Positions 8,845 to 17,004 of a stretch of 64,000 nt of DNA are shown here, piece by piece. The notes below the pieces were generated by a model that was not told where the DNA came from, searched no databases, and saw only the letters and a program-made list of their open reading frames with translations. Source of the stretch: 2-02-FULL-55-14 sp964534125 (GTDB taxonomy: Bacteria > Bacteroidota > Ignavibacteria > UBA10030). Within the stretch, counting starts at the first letter, position 1; each line of letters begins with the position of its first letter. The position numbers were made by a program, and so were the translations under genes. The stretch covers positions 558,001 through 622,000 of the forward strand of contig CAZHOJ010000001.1 in assembly GCA_964534125.1 (NCBI GenBank), read 5' to 3'.

Positions 8845-9750
8845 CTACAGAATGACATCCGCAGGAATGCCGGTCTTCAGCGCGCCGTCCGGATTCGGCA
8901 CTCTGACCTTCACCCCGAACACCAGCTTCGTCCGCTCATCCTTGGTCTGAATATTCTTCGGGGTGAACTCGGCCGTGGGGGACACATAGACCACCTCGCC
9001 GTCAAAGGTCCGGTCGGGGAAAGCGTCGACTTTGACCTCCGCCTTCTGGCCGAGCGATATCTTCGGCAGTTCAGCCTCAGGAACATAGATCATAACCTCC
9101 ATAACGCTCAGATCCGCCAGACGCAGAAGTGCTCCGCCCGGCGTAACATACTCCCCAGGCTCCAGGAAACGGTTCAGGACCGTGCCACCTATGGGAGCGA
9201 CGATCCTGCAATCGTTCACCTTCTTGCGGAGAAGGGCTACCTGTGCGGCAACCTGGTCCCGCTGAGCGCGGACGGCGGCACGCTCCTCTATCCGTGCTCC
9301 GCTCCGGACCTTTTCGTATGTCTCTTTCGCGACCGTATATCTGAGCTCCGCATCATCGAGCTGTTTCTGCGTGACGCTGTTGCTGGTCCGCAGGTCGCGC
9401 ATCCGTTCCGCATCCTTGCGGGCACTTTCGAAGGAAGCTTCTGCCTGCCGGAGGTCCTCTTCTCTGGCCCCCTTCATAATGAGTGCGAACTGAGCTTCCG
9501 CTGCCGCAAGCATCGCCTCCGTCTGACGGAGCTGCAAACGAAGGTCGGTGTCATCGATCAGCAGAAGGGTGTCCCCCTTTACGACGGTCGATCCTTCGTG
9601 GATGCGAACGTCATCGACGATGCCGGGCACTGTCGCGCTCAGTGTGATATCAGTGGCCTCCATCGTGCCGGTGGCTTCAATGCGTCCGTCGAGACCATCC
9701 CCGCACGACAGGAGGAGCACGGCGAGCAATGATAGTGTCATGTATCTCAT
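8845..9750 (-). CDS. HlyD-family periplasmic adaptor lipoprotein (YbhG-like)
   Basis: A 301-residue membrane-fusion protein. The N-terminus MRYMTLSLLAVLLLSC is a lipoprotein signal with Cys16 as the modified residue. Then come the first lipoyl half (VPGIVDDVRIHEGSTVVKGD), a helical hairpin of about 110 residues (LRLQLRQTEAMLAAAEAQ to VALLRKK), the second lipoyl half (DCRIVAPIGGTVLNRFLEPG) and the beta-barrel domain (IYVPEAELPKISLGQKAEV). It links the inner-membrane ABC complex to the TolC duct. Its start overlaps the TetR stop (ATGA), so regulator and pump are one transcript. Confidence 0.93.
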   Translation of the reverse strand: MRYMTLSLLAVLLLSCGDGLDGRIEATGTMEATDITLSATVPGIVDDVRIHEGSTVVKGDTLLLIDDTDLRLQLRQTEAMLAAAEAQFALIMKGAREEDLRQAEASFESARKDAERMRDLRTSNSVTQKQLDDAELRYTVAKETYEKVRSGARIEERAAVRAQRDQVAAQVALLRKKVNDCRIVAPIGGTVLNRFLEPGEYVTPGGALLRLADLSVMEVMIYVPEAELPKISLGQKAEVKVDAFPDRTFDGEVVYVSPTAEFTPKNIQTKDERTKLVFGVKVRVPNPDGALKTGIPADVIL

Positions 9751-10397
9751 ATGGACCTCAGATCAGATGATTGAGCGAGTATGTCTTCAACAGCATGGTA
9801 TTGTTGTTCTGCGGTCGACGAGAGGGCGCCAAGGAAAAGGATCCGGAGAATACCACGGAAGGCCTCATCGGCCGAGAAGGATTGTTCGGTGAGGGTCTGG
9901 GGATTGATGATGCCCTGCATGCCGTGGAGGAAGACCAGGAAGAAGAGGTTGACGTCAACGTCACTCTTGAGGACGCCTTCCTCCCTCGCCTGCTCGAAGA
10001 TGCGCTTGACCTTCGGGAACATGTGGTCGCGCCGGAACGCCTCGAGCTCTTCCCACAGCCGCGGCGCAGACCGTTTCATGTCCAGCATGAACTGCGGACG
10101 GATCCTCCGCACCAGGCCGCCGATGAGCATCAGCACGTTCGCCAGCTTCGTTTCGAACGTATCATCGGACGAGACGATCTTTTCCAGCCTGTTCTCCATA
10201 TAGAGCATCATGCTCCTGAGAACGCCATGGAGCAGATCTTCTTTCGTGGGGAAGAACTTGTAGACCGTCTTCTTGCTCATCCCGAGATCACCAGCGATCT
10301 CATCCATGGTGACCTTCGAGAATCCTGCTGTCAGAAACTTCTCCCGCGCAGCATTCAACAGTCGCATCTTGTCTTCCTGCAACTTTGGATCATTCAT
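9747..10397 (-). CDS. TetR/AcrR-family transcriptional repressor of the efflux operon
   Basis: A 216-residue regulator. The TetR_N helix-turn-helix spans about residues 10-55 (AAREKFLTAGFSKVTMDEIA, then LGMSKKTVYKFFPTKEDLL); the C-terminal ligand-binding part is helical. The frame reaches a TTG at 10409, but ATG 10397 (MNDPKLQ) is preceded by GAGG at a 6-base spacing and is preferred. It is the first gene of the pump operon and overlaps hlyD by ATGA, so it almost certainly controls its own transcript. A candidate operator overlaps its ribosome-binding region and a second copy lies 70 bp upstream. The inducing ligand is unknown. Confidence 0.92.
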   Translation of the reverse strand: MNDPKLQEDKMRLLNAAREKFLTAGFSKVTMDEIAGDLGMSKKTVYKFFPTKEDLLHGVLRSMMLYMENRLEKIVSSDDTFETKLANVLMLIGGLVRRIRPQFMLDMKRSAPRLWEELEAFRRDHMFPKVKRIFEQAREEGVLKSDVDVNLFFLVFLHGMQGIINPQTLTEQSFSADEAFRGILRILFLGALSSTAEQQYHAVEDILAQSSDLRSI

Positions 10398-10398
10398 C

Positions 10399-10426
10399 GG
10401 AAACCTCAATCGTTTCTATAGTTTCC
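10399..10426. promoter_or_regulatory. Candidate TetR operator, proximal copy
   Basis: A 28-bp site of the form GGAAAC-6 bases-CGTTTC-5 bases-GTTTCC, lying over the leader and just upstream of the regulator's ATG (10397). GGAAAC at 10399 and GTTTCC at 10421 are exact inverted repeats; an inner GAAAC/GTTTC pair overlaps them. It matches a second copy 70 bp away in 22 of 28 positions. Binding here would block transcription or translation initiation of the operon. Confidence 0.65.
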
Positions 10427-10468
10427 ATCTCTTGAAAGAGAATGGCCAAGATAGTCTTCGCCATGTGT

Positions 10469-10496
10469 GGAAACTCTAATCGTTTCTTGCGTTTCC
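10469..10496. promoter_or_regulatory. Candidate TetR operator, distal copy
   Basis: Second copy of the 28-bp site: GGAAAC at 10469, AATCGTTTCTT in the centre, GTTTCC at 10491. It has the same orientation as the proximal copy at a 70-bp offset, close to an integral number of helical turns, which would allow cooperative binding or looping. It lies between the divergent efflux operon and the DUF885 gene (start 10646), so the latter may share the control. Confidence 0.65.
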
Positions 10497-10645
10497 AAGA
10501 TACATTCTTTACTTCCCCCTGTCAAGGGGTCCATCAAAGAAATTTTGCTTTCTCTACAGATAAACCGATCAGGGTGTTTCCTCAAAGGATAGCAAACCCT
10601 TTCTTACCTTCTTCAGTCACCGATCCACTGAAACCGGAGTCTCCC

Positions 10646-12274
10646 ATGCGTGTATATGCCCTGATGTTCCTCCTGTCCCTTTCTCTCTTCTCCATGTTCG
10701 GCCAGACGCCACCTCCTCCCCCCGGTTATGCCAACCTGGTCGCGTTGTTCCAGGACTGGAGGGAATTTCAGAGGCCTCCGATGGCAGATGACATCCCCGA
10801 CTACTCGCGCCTGGCGATGGCAGCTCAATATGAACAGCTCCCATCGTATCGCGCGCAACTTGCCGCTATCGATACGGCCTCCTGGCCTGTCAGCGCCCGT
10901 GTGGACTACCTTCTCCTCTGGGCGGAGATGAACGGATGTGAGTTCGACCACAGGGTTCTCCGTCCATGGGAACGAATGCCGGGATTCTATGCCCATGTCT
11001 GGCTCGACCAGAGCGATGTCCCGGCCCATGAAGGTCCGGTAGCGTACGGTGCACTGGAGGTGTGGCAGTATTCCTTCCCGCTGGATGAGACCGCTCAGGC
11101 CCGCATGACGGCTGAACTCCGGAAGACACCGAAGATCCTCGACCGGGCACGGACCAACCTCACAGGCAATGCGAAGGACCTGTGGCAGGGGGGCATATAC
11201 CGCATGCACTGGCAGGTAAGCGATATTGAAGGGCTGATAACCCTCCTCCCGGACGGAAGCGAAGCGGAGAAGGCGGCAGTGGAGGCCCTGAAGGCGACAC
11301 AGGAGTTCATCGGCTGGCTCGAGTCAGAAGCACCCGGAAAGACCGACCCTTCAGGGATCGGTGTTGAGAACTACGATTGGTATCTCCGGCATGTGCACCT
11401 GGTATCCCACACCTGGCAGGATGAGGTGGATCACATGCAGGATGAACTTGCACGGTCCCTCGCTTCCCTGAAACTGGAAGAGCACCGGAACCGCGACCTC
11501 CCGCCTCTCCTCCTCCCCAAGACCGCCGAGGAATACGACCGGATGCACCACGACGCCGTCTCGGCATTCATCGCATTCCTCGACACGCAGCAGATCGTCA
11601 CCGTGAAGGAGTATATGGACCCTGCCCTCCGTGCGCAGGTTGGCTCGTTCTCCGCCTCCGGGACTCCGCCGCACTTCTTTGCAGAGGTCGACTACAGGGA
11701 GCCGCTGACGATGCGGGCGCATGGCTATCATTGGATCGAGCTCGCCCGGATGAGGGAAGAACCACATCCCAGTCCGTTCCGCCGTGGCCCGCTTCCCTAC
11801 AACATGTTCCAGTATCGTTCCGAAGGTATAGCGACGGGGATGGAGGAATTCCTGATGCACGCGGGGATCTTCGACGACAGCCCACGGTCGCGGGAACTCA
11901 TCTGGATGCTCGTGACGATGCGTGCATCACGCGCCCTCGGTGGCCTGTATGTACACGCAAACGAGTATGACGTCCAGACTGCTGCCGACGCTGCGGTGGA
12001 GTGGGTTCCGTACGGGTGGTTCAGAAAGGGCGGACCGTTGGTCCTGGGGGAGCAGTATCTCTACCTCTCCCAACCGGGGTATGGGAGCACATACCTGATG
12101 GGAAAGCTTCAGCTCGAGCGATTGATGGCCGAACGCGCAAAGCAGCTGGGGGATGCGTTCACGGTGAAGCGTTTCTTCGATGAGTTCACCGCTTCCGGGA
12201 TCATCCCGATCTCCCTGATACGGTGGGAGATGACGGGGGATGATGGTGAGATACGGAAGCTCACAACTGAGTAG
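10646..12274 (+). CDS. Secreted DUF885-family protein
   Basis: A 542-residue protein from ATG 10646 (MRVYALMFLLSLSLFSMFGQ), preceded by GGAG at a 7-base spacing; upstream in-frame ATGs lack a signal peptide. Signal peptide about residues 1-20. The C-terminal half fits DUF885, a family related to metallopeptidases: YRSEGIATGMEEFLMHAG and QPGYGSTYLMGKLQLERLM, then GDAFTVKRFFDEFTASGIIP. The HExxH-type zinc motif found in many DUF885 members is not visible; the corresponding area reads MRAHGYHWIELARMREE. A catalytic role is therefore uncertain. It is divergent from the efflux operon and convergent with the M24 peptidase gene. Confidence 0.8.
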   Translation: MRVYALMFLLSLSLFSMFGQTPPPPPGYANLVALFQDWREFQRPPMADDIPDYSRLAMAAQYEQLPSYRAQLAAIDTASWPVSARVDYLLLWAEMNGCEFDHRVLRPWERMPGFYAHVWLDQSDVPAHEGPVAYGALEVWQYSFPLDETAQARMTAELRKTPKILDRARTNLTGNAKDLWQGGIYRMHWQVSDIEGLITLLPDGSEAEKAAVEALKATQEFIGWLESEAPGKTDPSGIGVENYDWYLRHVHLVSHTWQDEVDHMQDELARSLASLKLEEHRNRDLPPLLLPKTAEEYDRMHHDAVSAFIAFLDTQQIVTVKEYMDPALRAQVGSFSASGTPPHFFAEVDYREPLTMRAHGYHWIELARMREEPHPSPFRRGPLPYNMFQYRSEGIATGMEEFLMHAGIFDDSPRSRELIWMLVTMRASRALGGLYVHANEYDVQTAADAAVEWVPYGWFRKGGPLVLGEQYLYLSQPGYGSTYLMGKLQLERLMAERAKQLGDAFTVKRFFDEFTASGIIPISLIRWEMTGDDGEIRKLTTE

Positions 12275-12318
12275 GGAATCGATGGAATTGTGACACGACG
12301 TTCCAGGGAGATAAACGA

Positions 12319-12361
12319 GAAGTTCCACGAAGCGTATATGCATACCTCTTCGTGGAACTTC
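12319..12361. repeat. Long inverted repeat between convergent genes
   Basis: GAAGTTCCACGAAG (12319-12332) pairs exactly with CTTCGTGGAACTTC (12348-12361); the loop contains a further GTAT/ATAC pairing, so the hairpin stem is 14 bp plus 4 bp. It sits in the 156-bp gap between the convergent DUF885 and M24 genes. The word CTTCGTGGAACTTCGT recurs on the other side of the M24 gene (13714-13729), so this is probably a dispersed repeat that may also act as a bidirectional transcript end. No T tract follows. Confidence 0.6.
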
Positions 12362-12430
12362 GTGATGGCTTCGTGGCTCCCCGCCTGCCAATGTGTATGG
12401 CTTGCTCTGGCGGGCAGGTTCGTGTAACCC

Positions 12431-13624
12431 TTACCCTAAGATCGCTATGACCTTCTCCTGCGATGGTTCGCCGGTCACAACCACCTCCCCGTCCTTCGTC
12501 ACGTAGACATCGATCTCTGAGCGGACCCCGAACTTGTCCCGCAGGTAGATGCCCGGCTCTATCGAGAACGACGTACAGGGCAGGATGCGCCGTTCATCGT
12601 GCGTTTCCAGGTTGTCGATGTGCGTACCGTTGCCGTGGATCTCCTGGCCGATGTTATGGCCCGTACGGTGGACGAAATACTCACCGTACCCCTTCGCTGC
12701 AATGTAATTCCGGGCCGCATCATCTACTTCATACCCATGGACCGGCTTCCCTGCCTTGAACCGGTCACGCACCAGCTGCAGCGCAGCATCCCGGCCTCCC
12801 CGCACGATCTGGAAGATCTTCTCAAATTCCTCCGGCACGTCCTTCCCCAGGAATCCCATCCACGTGATGTCGGCGTAGACGGAACCGGCCTTCTTTTTCT
12901 TCGCCCAGAGGTCGATGAGGATGTAGTCCCCTTCCTTCAACGGACTGTTGACCTCCTTGGTCGGCTCGTAGTGCGGATTCGCTGCGTTCGCGTTCACAGA
13001 ACAGTTCGGCGGGTCCTCCGTCACCATTTCCCGCTTACCGAACTCCGCCAGCATGAATTGCTGGACGTCGTACTCTGTGATGGGCTTCTTCGCCGTGATG
13101 CGTTCCTTCATGAACGCGAAGGCACCCATGGCGACCTCCCGCAGGTTCCCCGCCACCTCCTGGTTGTCCTTCCACTGCTCCTCGCTCCACACCGATTCGA
13201 ACGACGACACCAGGTTGGCCGAGGAGACGACCTCGACACCTGCGCTTCGCACGAGCTCAACCGTACCGCCGTCGACATTCGACACGTAGGGAATGGCACA
13301 GTTCGGCGAATACTCCATCGCCACCTTCTTCGCCCCTTTCAGGGTCGCAACGAGCCCTTCCTTCAGCGACTGCCAGCTGAGGTAGATCGTCTTGGGGCCT
13401 GGAACAGAGTCAAGGTTCCATTCCTCGATCCGGTGGACGAGCTTCTTCGGCTCACCCGAGGCGGGAATGAAGTAGAAGTAGCGCCGTGTGCACATGATGT
13501 GCGACGGCAGGTTCAGCAGCCGTGTGGCGAAGATGTTCGAGCCGCGGAAATTGTACAACAGCCAGCCATCGATGCCTTCGGCCTTCAGGGCTGATTGGAT
13601 CTGGGACAGTTTTTCTGTCGTCAT
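12431..13624 (-). CDS. M24-family aminopeptidase (Xaa-Pro peptidase-like)
   Basis: A 397-residue protein started at ATG 13624 (MTTEKLSQIQ), which is preceded by AAGGAAGG; a TTG 21 bases upstream is less likely. Residues 5-150 form the creatinase-like N-terminal domain, residues 160-395 the pita-bread domain. Metal ligands are visible in order: ILIDLWAKK and ADITWMG (two Asp), HRTGHNIGQEIHG (His), SIEPGIY (Glu) and RSEIDVYV (Glu). The family removes N-terminal residues from Xaa-Pro peptides; exact specificity is not deducible. No signal peptide, so cytoplasmic. It lies downstream of kamA on the same strand but is separated by a strong hairpin. Confidence 0.9.
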   Translation of the reverse strand: MTTEKLSQIQSALKAEGIDGWLLYNFRGSNIFATRLLNLPSHIMCTRRYFYFIPASGEPKKLVHRIEEWNLDSVPGPKTIYLSWQSLKEGLVATLKGAKKVAMEYSPNCAIPYVSNVDGGTVELVRSAGVEVVSSANLVSSFESVWSEEQWKDNQEVAGNLREVAMGAFAFMKERITAKKPITEYDVQQFMLAEFGKREMVTEDPPNCSVNANAANPHYEPTKEVNSPLKEGDYILIDLWAKKKKAGSVYADITWMGFLGKDVPEEFEKIFQIVRGGRDAALQLVRDRFKAGKPVHGYEVDDAARNYIAAKGYGEYFVHRTGHNIGQEIHGNGTHIDNLETHDERRILPCTSFSIEPGIYLRDKFGVRSEIDVYVTKDGEVVVTGEPSQEKVIAILG

Positions 13625-13674
13625 CGAGAGCGTCCTTCCTTTCAAGAATGGGTATCACGATGTTCGGGAAGTTC

Positions 13675-13753
13675 ACACGAGGCTCCACGAAGAAAAGCAG
13701 CAGCCTGTTCCACTTCGTGGAACTTCGTCACCCTTCGTGGGACTTCGTGTAAC
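13675..13753. repeat. CTTCGTGGAACTTCGT-type repeat cluster upstream of the M24 gene
   Basis: This stretch has several related words: CCACTTCGTGGAACTTCGTC near 13711, then CTTCGTGGGACTTCGTGTAA ending at 13752, together with their complement-like forms (GAAGTTCACACGAGG, CTCCACGAAG). The same words and the closing TTCGTGTAACC also occur downstream of the M24 gene around 12348-12430. The gene is thus bracketed by copies of a short repeat family. No coding potential is seen. Confidence 0.5.
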
Positions 13754-13768
13754 CTTCCATGAAACAGA

Positions 13769-13797
13769 AATGCCCGGGAAAACTTCTCCCGGGCATT
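13769..13797 (-). terminator. Hairpin terminator after kamA
   Basis: AATGCCCGGGA (13769-13779) and TCCCGGGCATT (13787-13797) form a perfect 11-bp stem with a 7-base loop, 21 bp past the kamA stop. On the minus strand it is followed by TCTGTTTC, a weak T-rich tail. It should end the kamA transcript and separate it from the M24 gene. Confidence 0.7.
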
Positions 13798-13817
13798 CAA
13801 TATAGGCCTTCCGGTGC

Positions 13818-15002
13818 TTATTTCCCAGCTTTTGCCTCACCATTGACCGGGACAGGTACCTTCTCCTTCTGCACCTTTACGGTCTTCTTGCGGCGCGTCG
13901 TATGCGTGGCGCGTTTCTTCCGCATGAAGGTCGGCTCCACAGGGTGCAGATCCGGCTGCGCCTCCTCCACATCGGGGTACGTGAAGAGCTCGTACTTGTA
14001 GTTGCGGAGGATGATGTCCTTGCCGTTCCGGCCGAGCACATACTGCGGCAGGAGCGGGATCTTTCCGCCTCCGCCCGGGGCGTCGATGACATAGTACGGT
14101 ACCGCAAGCCCTGATGTGTGACCACGGAGTTTGTCCATGATGTCGAGACCGACGCGGACCGGCGTCCGGAAATGATTCGTGCCCTTGGTGAGGTCCGCCT
14201 GGTAGATGTAGTACGGCCGCACGCGCATCTTCAGCAGTTTCCGATGCAGGTCGAGCATCACATCCGCGTCATCGTTCACACCTTTCATCAGCACCGCCTG
14301 ATTGCCGACGACGCATCCTGCATCCGCCAGCATGGCGCAGGCCTTCTCCGCCTCCGGTGTGCACTCCCACGGATGATTGAAATGCGTGTTGACGTAGACG
14401 GGATGATATTTCTTGATCATCCGGACAAGCTTCGGCGTGATGCGCTGCGGCAGCACGCACGGCATCTTGGTGCCAAGCCGGATGATCTCCACGTGCGGGA
14501 TCTCACGAAGTCCGGCGAGCACACGCTCGAGCGCATAGTCGGTCACCATCAGCGGATCACCGCCGGACAGAACGACGTCCCGGATCTCGGGATGGGCGCG
14601 GATATAATCCAGACCGTCCCGGATCCACTTGGCGTTGATCTTGGTGGAATCGCTCACTTTCCGTTTGCGGGTGCAGAAACGGCAGTACATCGAGCACTGG
14701 CTCGTGATCAGGAAGAGTACTCGGTCGGGATACCGGTGCGTGATGCTCGGCACCGGGCTGTCTGCGTCCTCGTTGAGCGGATCTTCCGGCGCGCCGTCAT
14801 CCTGCAGCTCGATCGCATCCGGGATGCACTGAAGCCAGATGGGATCACCGGGGTACCTGATAAGGCTCAGGTAATAGGGATTGACGCGTATGTGGAAGAA
14901 CTTGTTCAGCTCGTCGGCTGTCTGCTTGTCGAACCCGAACCGTTCGACAAGGTCCTTGCCGCTGTCCACGCTCTGACGCAGCATTTCCTGCCAGAGTTCC
15001 AT
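13818..15002 (-). CDS. kamA: Lysine 2,3-aminomutase (KamA family radical SAM enzyme)
   Basis: A 394-residue radical SAM enzyme that should convert L-lysine to beta-lysine. The [4Fe-4S]/SAM motif is CSMYCRFC (Cys103, 107, 110). Asp270 (YQADLTKG), Asp307 (YVIDAPGGGG) and Lys314 (GGGKIPLLP) each sit 23 positions before Asp293, Asp330 and PLP-lysine 337 of the clostridial enzyme, so lysine binding and PLP attachment are conserved. The length is close to the family norm, but residues 360-394 form an extra basic/Pro-Ala tail (MRKKRATHTTRRKK then KEKVPVPV) beyond the enzyme core. Upstream come a GNAT gene and two ATP-grasp genes in the same direction, with 157 bp before the GNAT stop. EF-P-modifying EpmB is a relative, but no epmA is present here. 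Confidence 0.9.
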   Translation of the reverse strand: MELWQEMLRQSVDSGKDLVERFGFDKQTADELNKFFHIRVNPYYLSLIRYPGDPIWLQCIPDAIELQDDGAPEDPLNEDADSPVPSITHRYPDRVLFLITSQCSMYCRFCTRKRKVSDSTKINAKWIRDGLDYIRAHPEIRDVVLSGGDPLMVTDYALERVLAGLREIPHVEIIRLGTKMPCVLPQRITPKLVRMIKKYHPVYVNTHFNHPWECTPEAEKACAMLADAGCVVGNQAVLMKGVNDDADVMLDLHRKLLKMRVRPYYIYQADLTKGTNHFRTPVRVGLDIMDKLRGHTSGLAVPYYVIDAPGGGGKIPLLPQYVLGRNGKDIILRNYKYELFTYPDVEEAQPDLHPVEPTFMRKKRATHTTRRKKTVKVQKEKVPVPVNGEAKAGK

Positions 15003-15159
15003 GTGAGGCCTATGTCCTCCTTCCGTTGCGGATGTGTTGTGAGCAGCTGTACTGCAAACTCAGTGAACCTATCGCAGAGTCCGCAAAGACCGCGAAGAGA
15101 AAAGGTGTGATGCTGTCCTTCCGTCTTCCTTTGCGGGCTTGGCGCGCTTCGCGAGAGCA

Positions 15160-15675
15160 CTACCTGACATACTTCGTATACACGATCAGGTCATCCCCCT
15201 CCGCATAATAGTCCCTGAACCGCGCTGCTTCGTCATACTTCATGCGGATGTAGAACCGCCGGGTCGGCTCATACGATGGCTTTGACGACGTCTCTACGAA
15301 CACCAGATTTCCACCCTGCTCCCTGATATACTCTTCACAATGCACGATCAGCTCTCTGCCGATGCCCTTCCCGTGCATTCCGGGATCGACCGCGATCCAG
15401 TACAGGTCCCAGGTCGATGCCGTCATCGGCGTCTGACCGATGCAATAGTATCCCCGAGCCGTCCCCCCGTCATCCACATATGTCCGAAGCACGTAATCCC
15501 TCTGCTTCGGGTCGGTGATCTGCGCATCCATCAGCTCAAGCGCAACATCAACCTCTTCGGGCTTGAAGACCTTCGTCGCCTCGATGATCGCCCGGAGCGG
15601 TTCCCGGTCCTCCTTCACGAACTCCCGTATCGGCATGTCAGTCAATCCAGAGAGCTGTGTCAGTAGTTGGGACAT
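15160..15675 (-). CDS. GNAT family N-acetyltransferase
   Basis: A 171-residue single-domain acetyltransferase. The acetyl-CoA pyrophosphate loop is visible as VDPGMHGKGIGRELI (about residues 95-110), preceded by the strand DLYWIAV and followed by the helix VHCEEYIREQG and the segment FVETSSKPSYEPTRRFYIRMKY, the standard GNAT order. ATG 15675 gives MSQLLTQLSGLTDMPIREF; ATG 15636 (MPIREFVKED) would start directly at the fold and is a fair alternative. It stands between kamA and an ATP-grasp gene. In AblA/AblB systems a GNAT enzyme acetylates beta-lysine; AblB proteins are longer, so that role is only a possibility. Confidence 0.88.
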   Translation of the reverse strand: MSQLLTQLSGLTDMPIREFVKEDREPLRAIIEATKVFKPEEVDVALELMDAQITDPKQRDYVLRTYVDDGGTARGYYCIGQTPMTASTWDLYWIAVDPGMHGKGIGRELIVHCEEYIREQGGNLVFVETSSKPSYEPTRRFYIRMKYDEAARFRDYYAEGDDLIVYTKYVR

Positions 15676-15810
15676 CCGGAGCGTGTTCTCGCAACGGTCG
15701 CAATGAGAGCAGCGCTCGCAACGAACGATAGGGATGCTGTAAGGATTCTTTCGCTGCGTACTCTCTTCTGTTCGCTGCGGCCGTTGCGCGAAACATAATC
15801 GAAATCACCC

Positions 15811-16905
15811 CTACGGTGTCCGCTCCCACGCGTACTGGACGATGCGGGAGATGATCTCGTCGAACTTCAGGCCGTAGGCCCTTGCCGAGCGGGCGAACCC
15901 TGCATCATCGGAAATGTCAGGATTCGGGTTCACCTCCAGGATGTAGAGCTTCCCTTTGGCATCGAGCCTCATGTCCACGCGGCCATAGTCCCGCAATCCC
16001 ATGATCTGGAACGCCTTGAGGGCGATCTCCCTCGCCAGCTTCTCCGTCTCCGGGGGAAGCTCGGCGGGGCATTTGCCCTGGGTGCCGATATATTCAGGCG
16101 TTCCCTCCATCCACTTGGCGCTGTAGGAGACGATCTTCGGAAAATCCTCCGGAAGACCGGAAAAATCGATCTCAGATATTGGCAGAACGATGGGGCGTCT
16201 GTTCCCCATGATCGCCACGTTCAGTTCGCGCCCGTCGATATACTCTTCCACGAGAGCGGGCTGGTCGTATTCCTGGAAAATGTAGCGGATGCGCTTGCGC
16301 AGGGCAGCCAGGCTATGGACGATCGAAGAGTTCTCGATGCCGATACTTGCGTCCTCGCGCGCCGGCTTGACGATGAGCGGGAAATGCAGGTCGAAATCCT
16401 CACCGGGAAGGTCGTTGACATGCTGAAAGACGGCGAACCGCGGTGTGGGCAGATTGTACGCTGTGAGGATCTCCTTGGTGCGGACCTTGTTCAGGCACGA
16501 ACCGAGCGCGAAAGCGGAGGCGCCGGTGTACGGGATGCCAAGGATCTCGTACAGTCCCGCGACGTACATCTCATGCGTCGCCTGCTCTCCAAGCTGTTCG
16601 CACAGATTGAAGATGATGTCCGGCTTCACCTCTTCGACGAAAGCGATGAAGCGCTTGATGTCGCCGTTCATATTGAAGAGCGACGTCTTGTACCCTGATT
16701 CCTTCAGCGCCAGCTGCACCTGCTCCAGTTCCTCGAGGACCCCTACCTCTGAAAGGTCGACCGAACCGGGCGCTGCATTCCCCACGATCTCTGCACGCGA
16801 CGAACGCGCCTGCAGCTCACCGTTCGCAGAAATATATTTTCTGCCTTCAGCCGTTTCGATCGTGGGTTCATTGAACACCACGGCGACATGAATCTTCTTT
16901 CTCAT
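15811..16905 (-). CDS. D-Ala-D-Ala-ligase-like ATP-grasp enzyme, copy 1
   Basis: A 364-residue ATP-grasp ligase. The N-terminal pre-ATP-grasp domain runs from MRKKIHVAVVFNEP to about residue 130, with PDIIFNLCEQLG and LGIPYTGAS as in Ddl enzymes. The ATP-grasp domain has FPLIVKPAREDASIGI (ATP-binding lysine), EEYIDGRELNVAIMG and the metal-binding end GRVDMRLDAKGKLYILEVNPNPD. Such enzymes join a carboxylate to an amine through an acyl phosphate. The insert at residues 16-55 is not found in typical Ddl. It is a paralogue of the next upstream gene, so neither is simply the cell's single peptidoglycan Ddl. Substrates are unknown. Confidence 0.88.
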   Translation of the reverse strand: MRKKIHVAVVFNEPTIETAEGRKYISANGELQARSSRAEIVGNAAPGSVDLSEVGVLEELEQVQLALKESGYKTSLFNMNGDIKRFIAFVEEVKPDIIFNLCEQLGEQATHEMYVAGLYEILGIPYTGASAFALGSCLNKVRTKEILTAYNLPTPRFAVFQHVNDLPGEDFDLHFPLIVKPAREDASIGIENSSIVHSLAALRKRIRYIFQEYDQPALVEEYIDGRELNVAIMGNRRPIVLPISEIDFSGLPEDFPKIVSYSAKWMEGTPEYIGTQGKCPAELPPETEKLAREIALKAFQIMGLRDYGRVDMRLDAKGKLYILEVNPNPDISDDAGFARSARAYGLKFDEIISRIVQYAWERTP

Positions 16906-17004
16906 TTTTTAGAGATTCCCCAAGAAGTTTTTGGATAGGAACTTGGAAGATTCTGCTGCTGTGATGTGTGAGGTCGGTTTCATACGGGCTTATCGGCCAA
17001 TACC

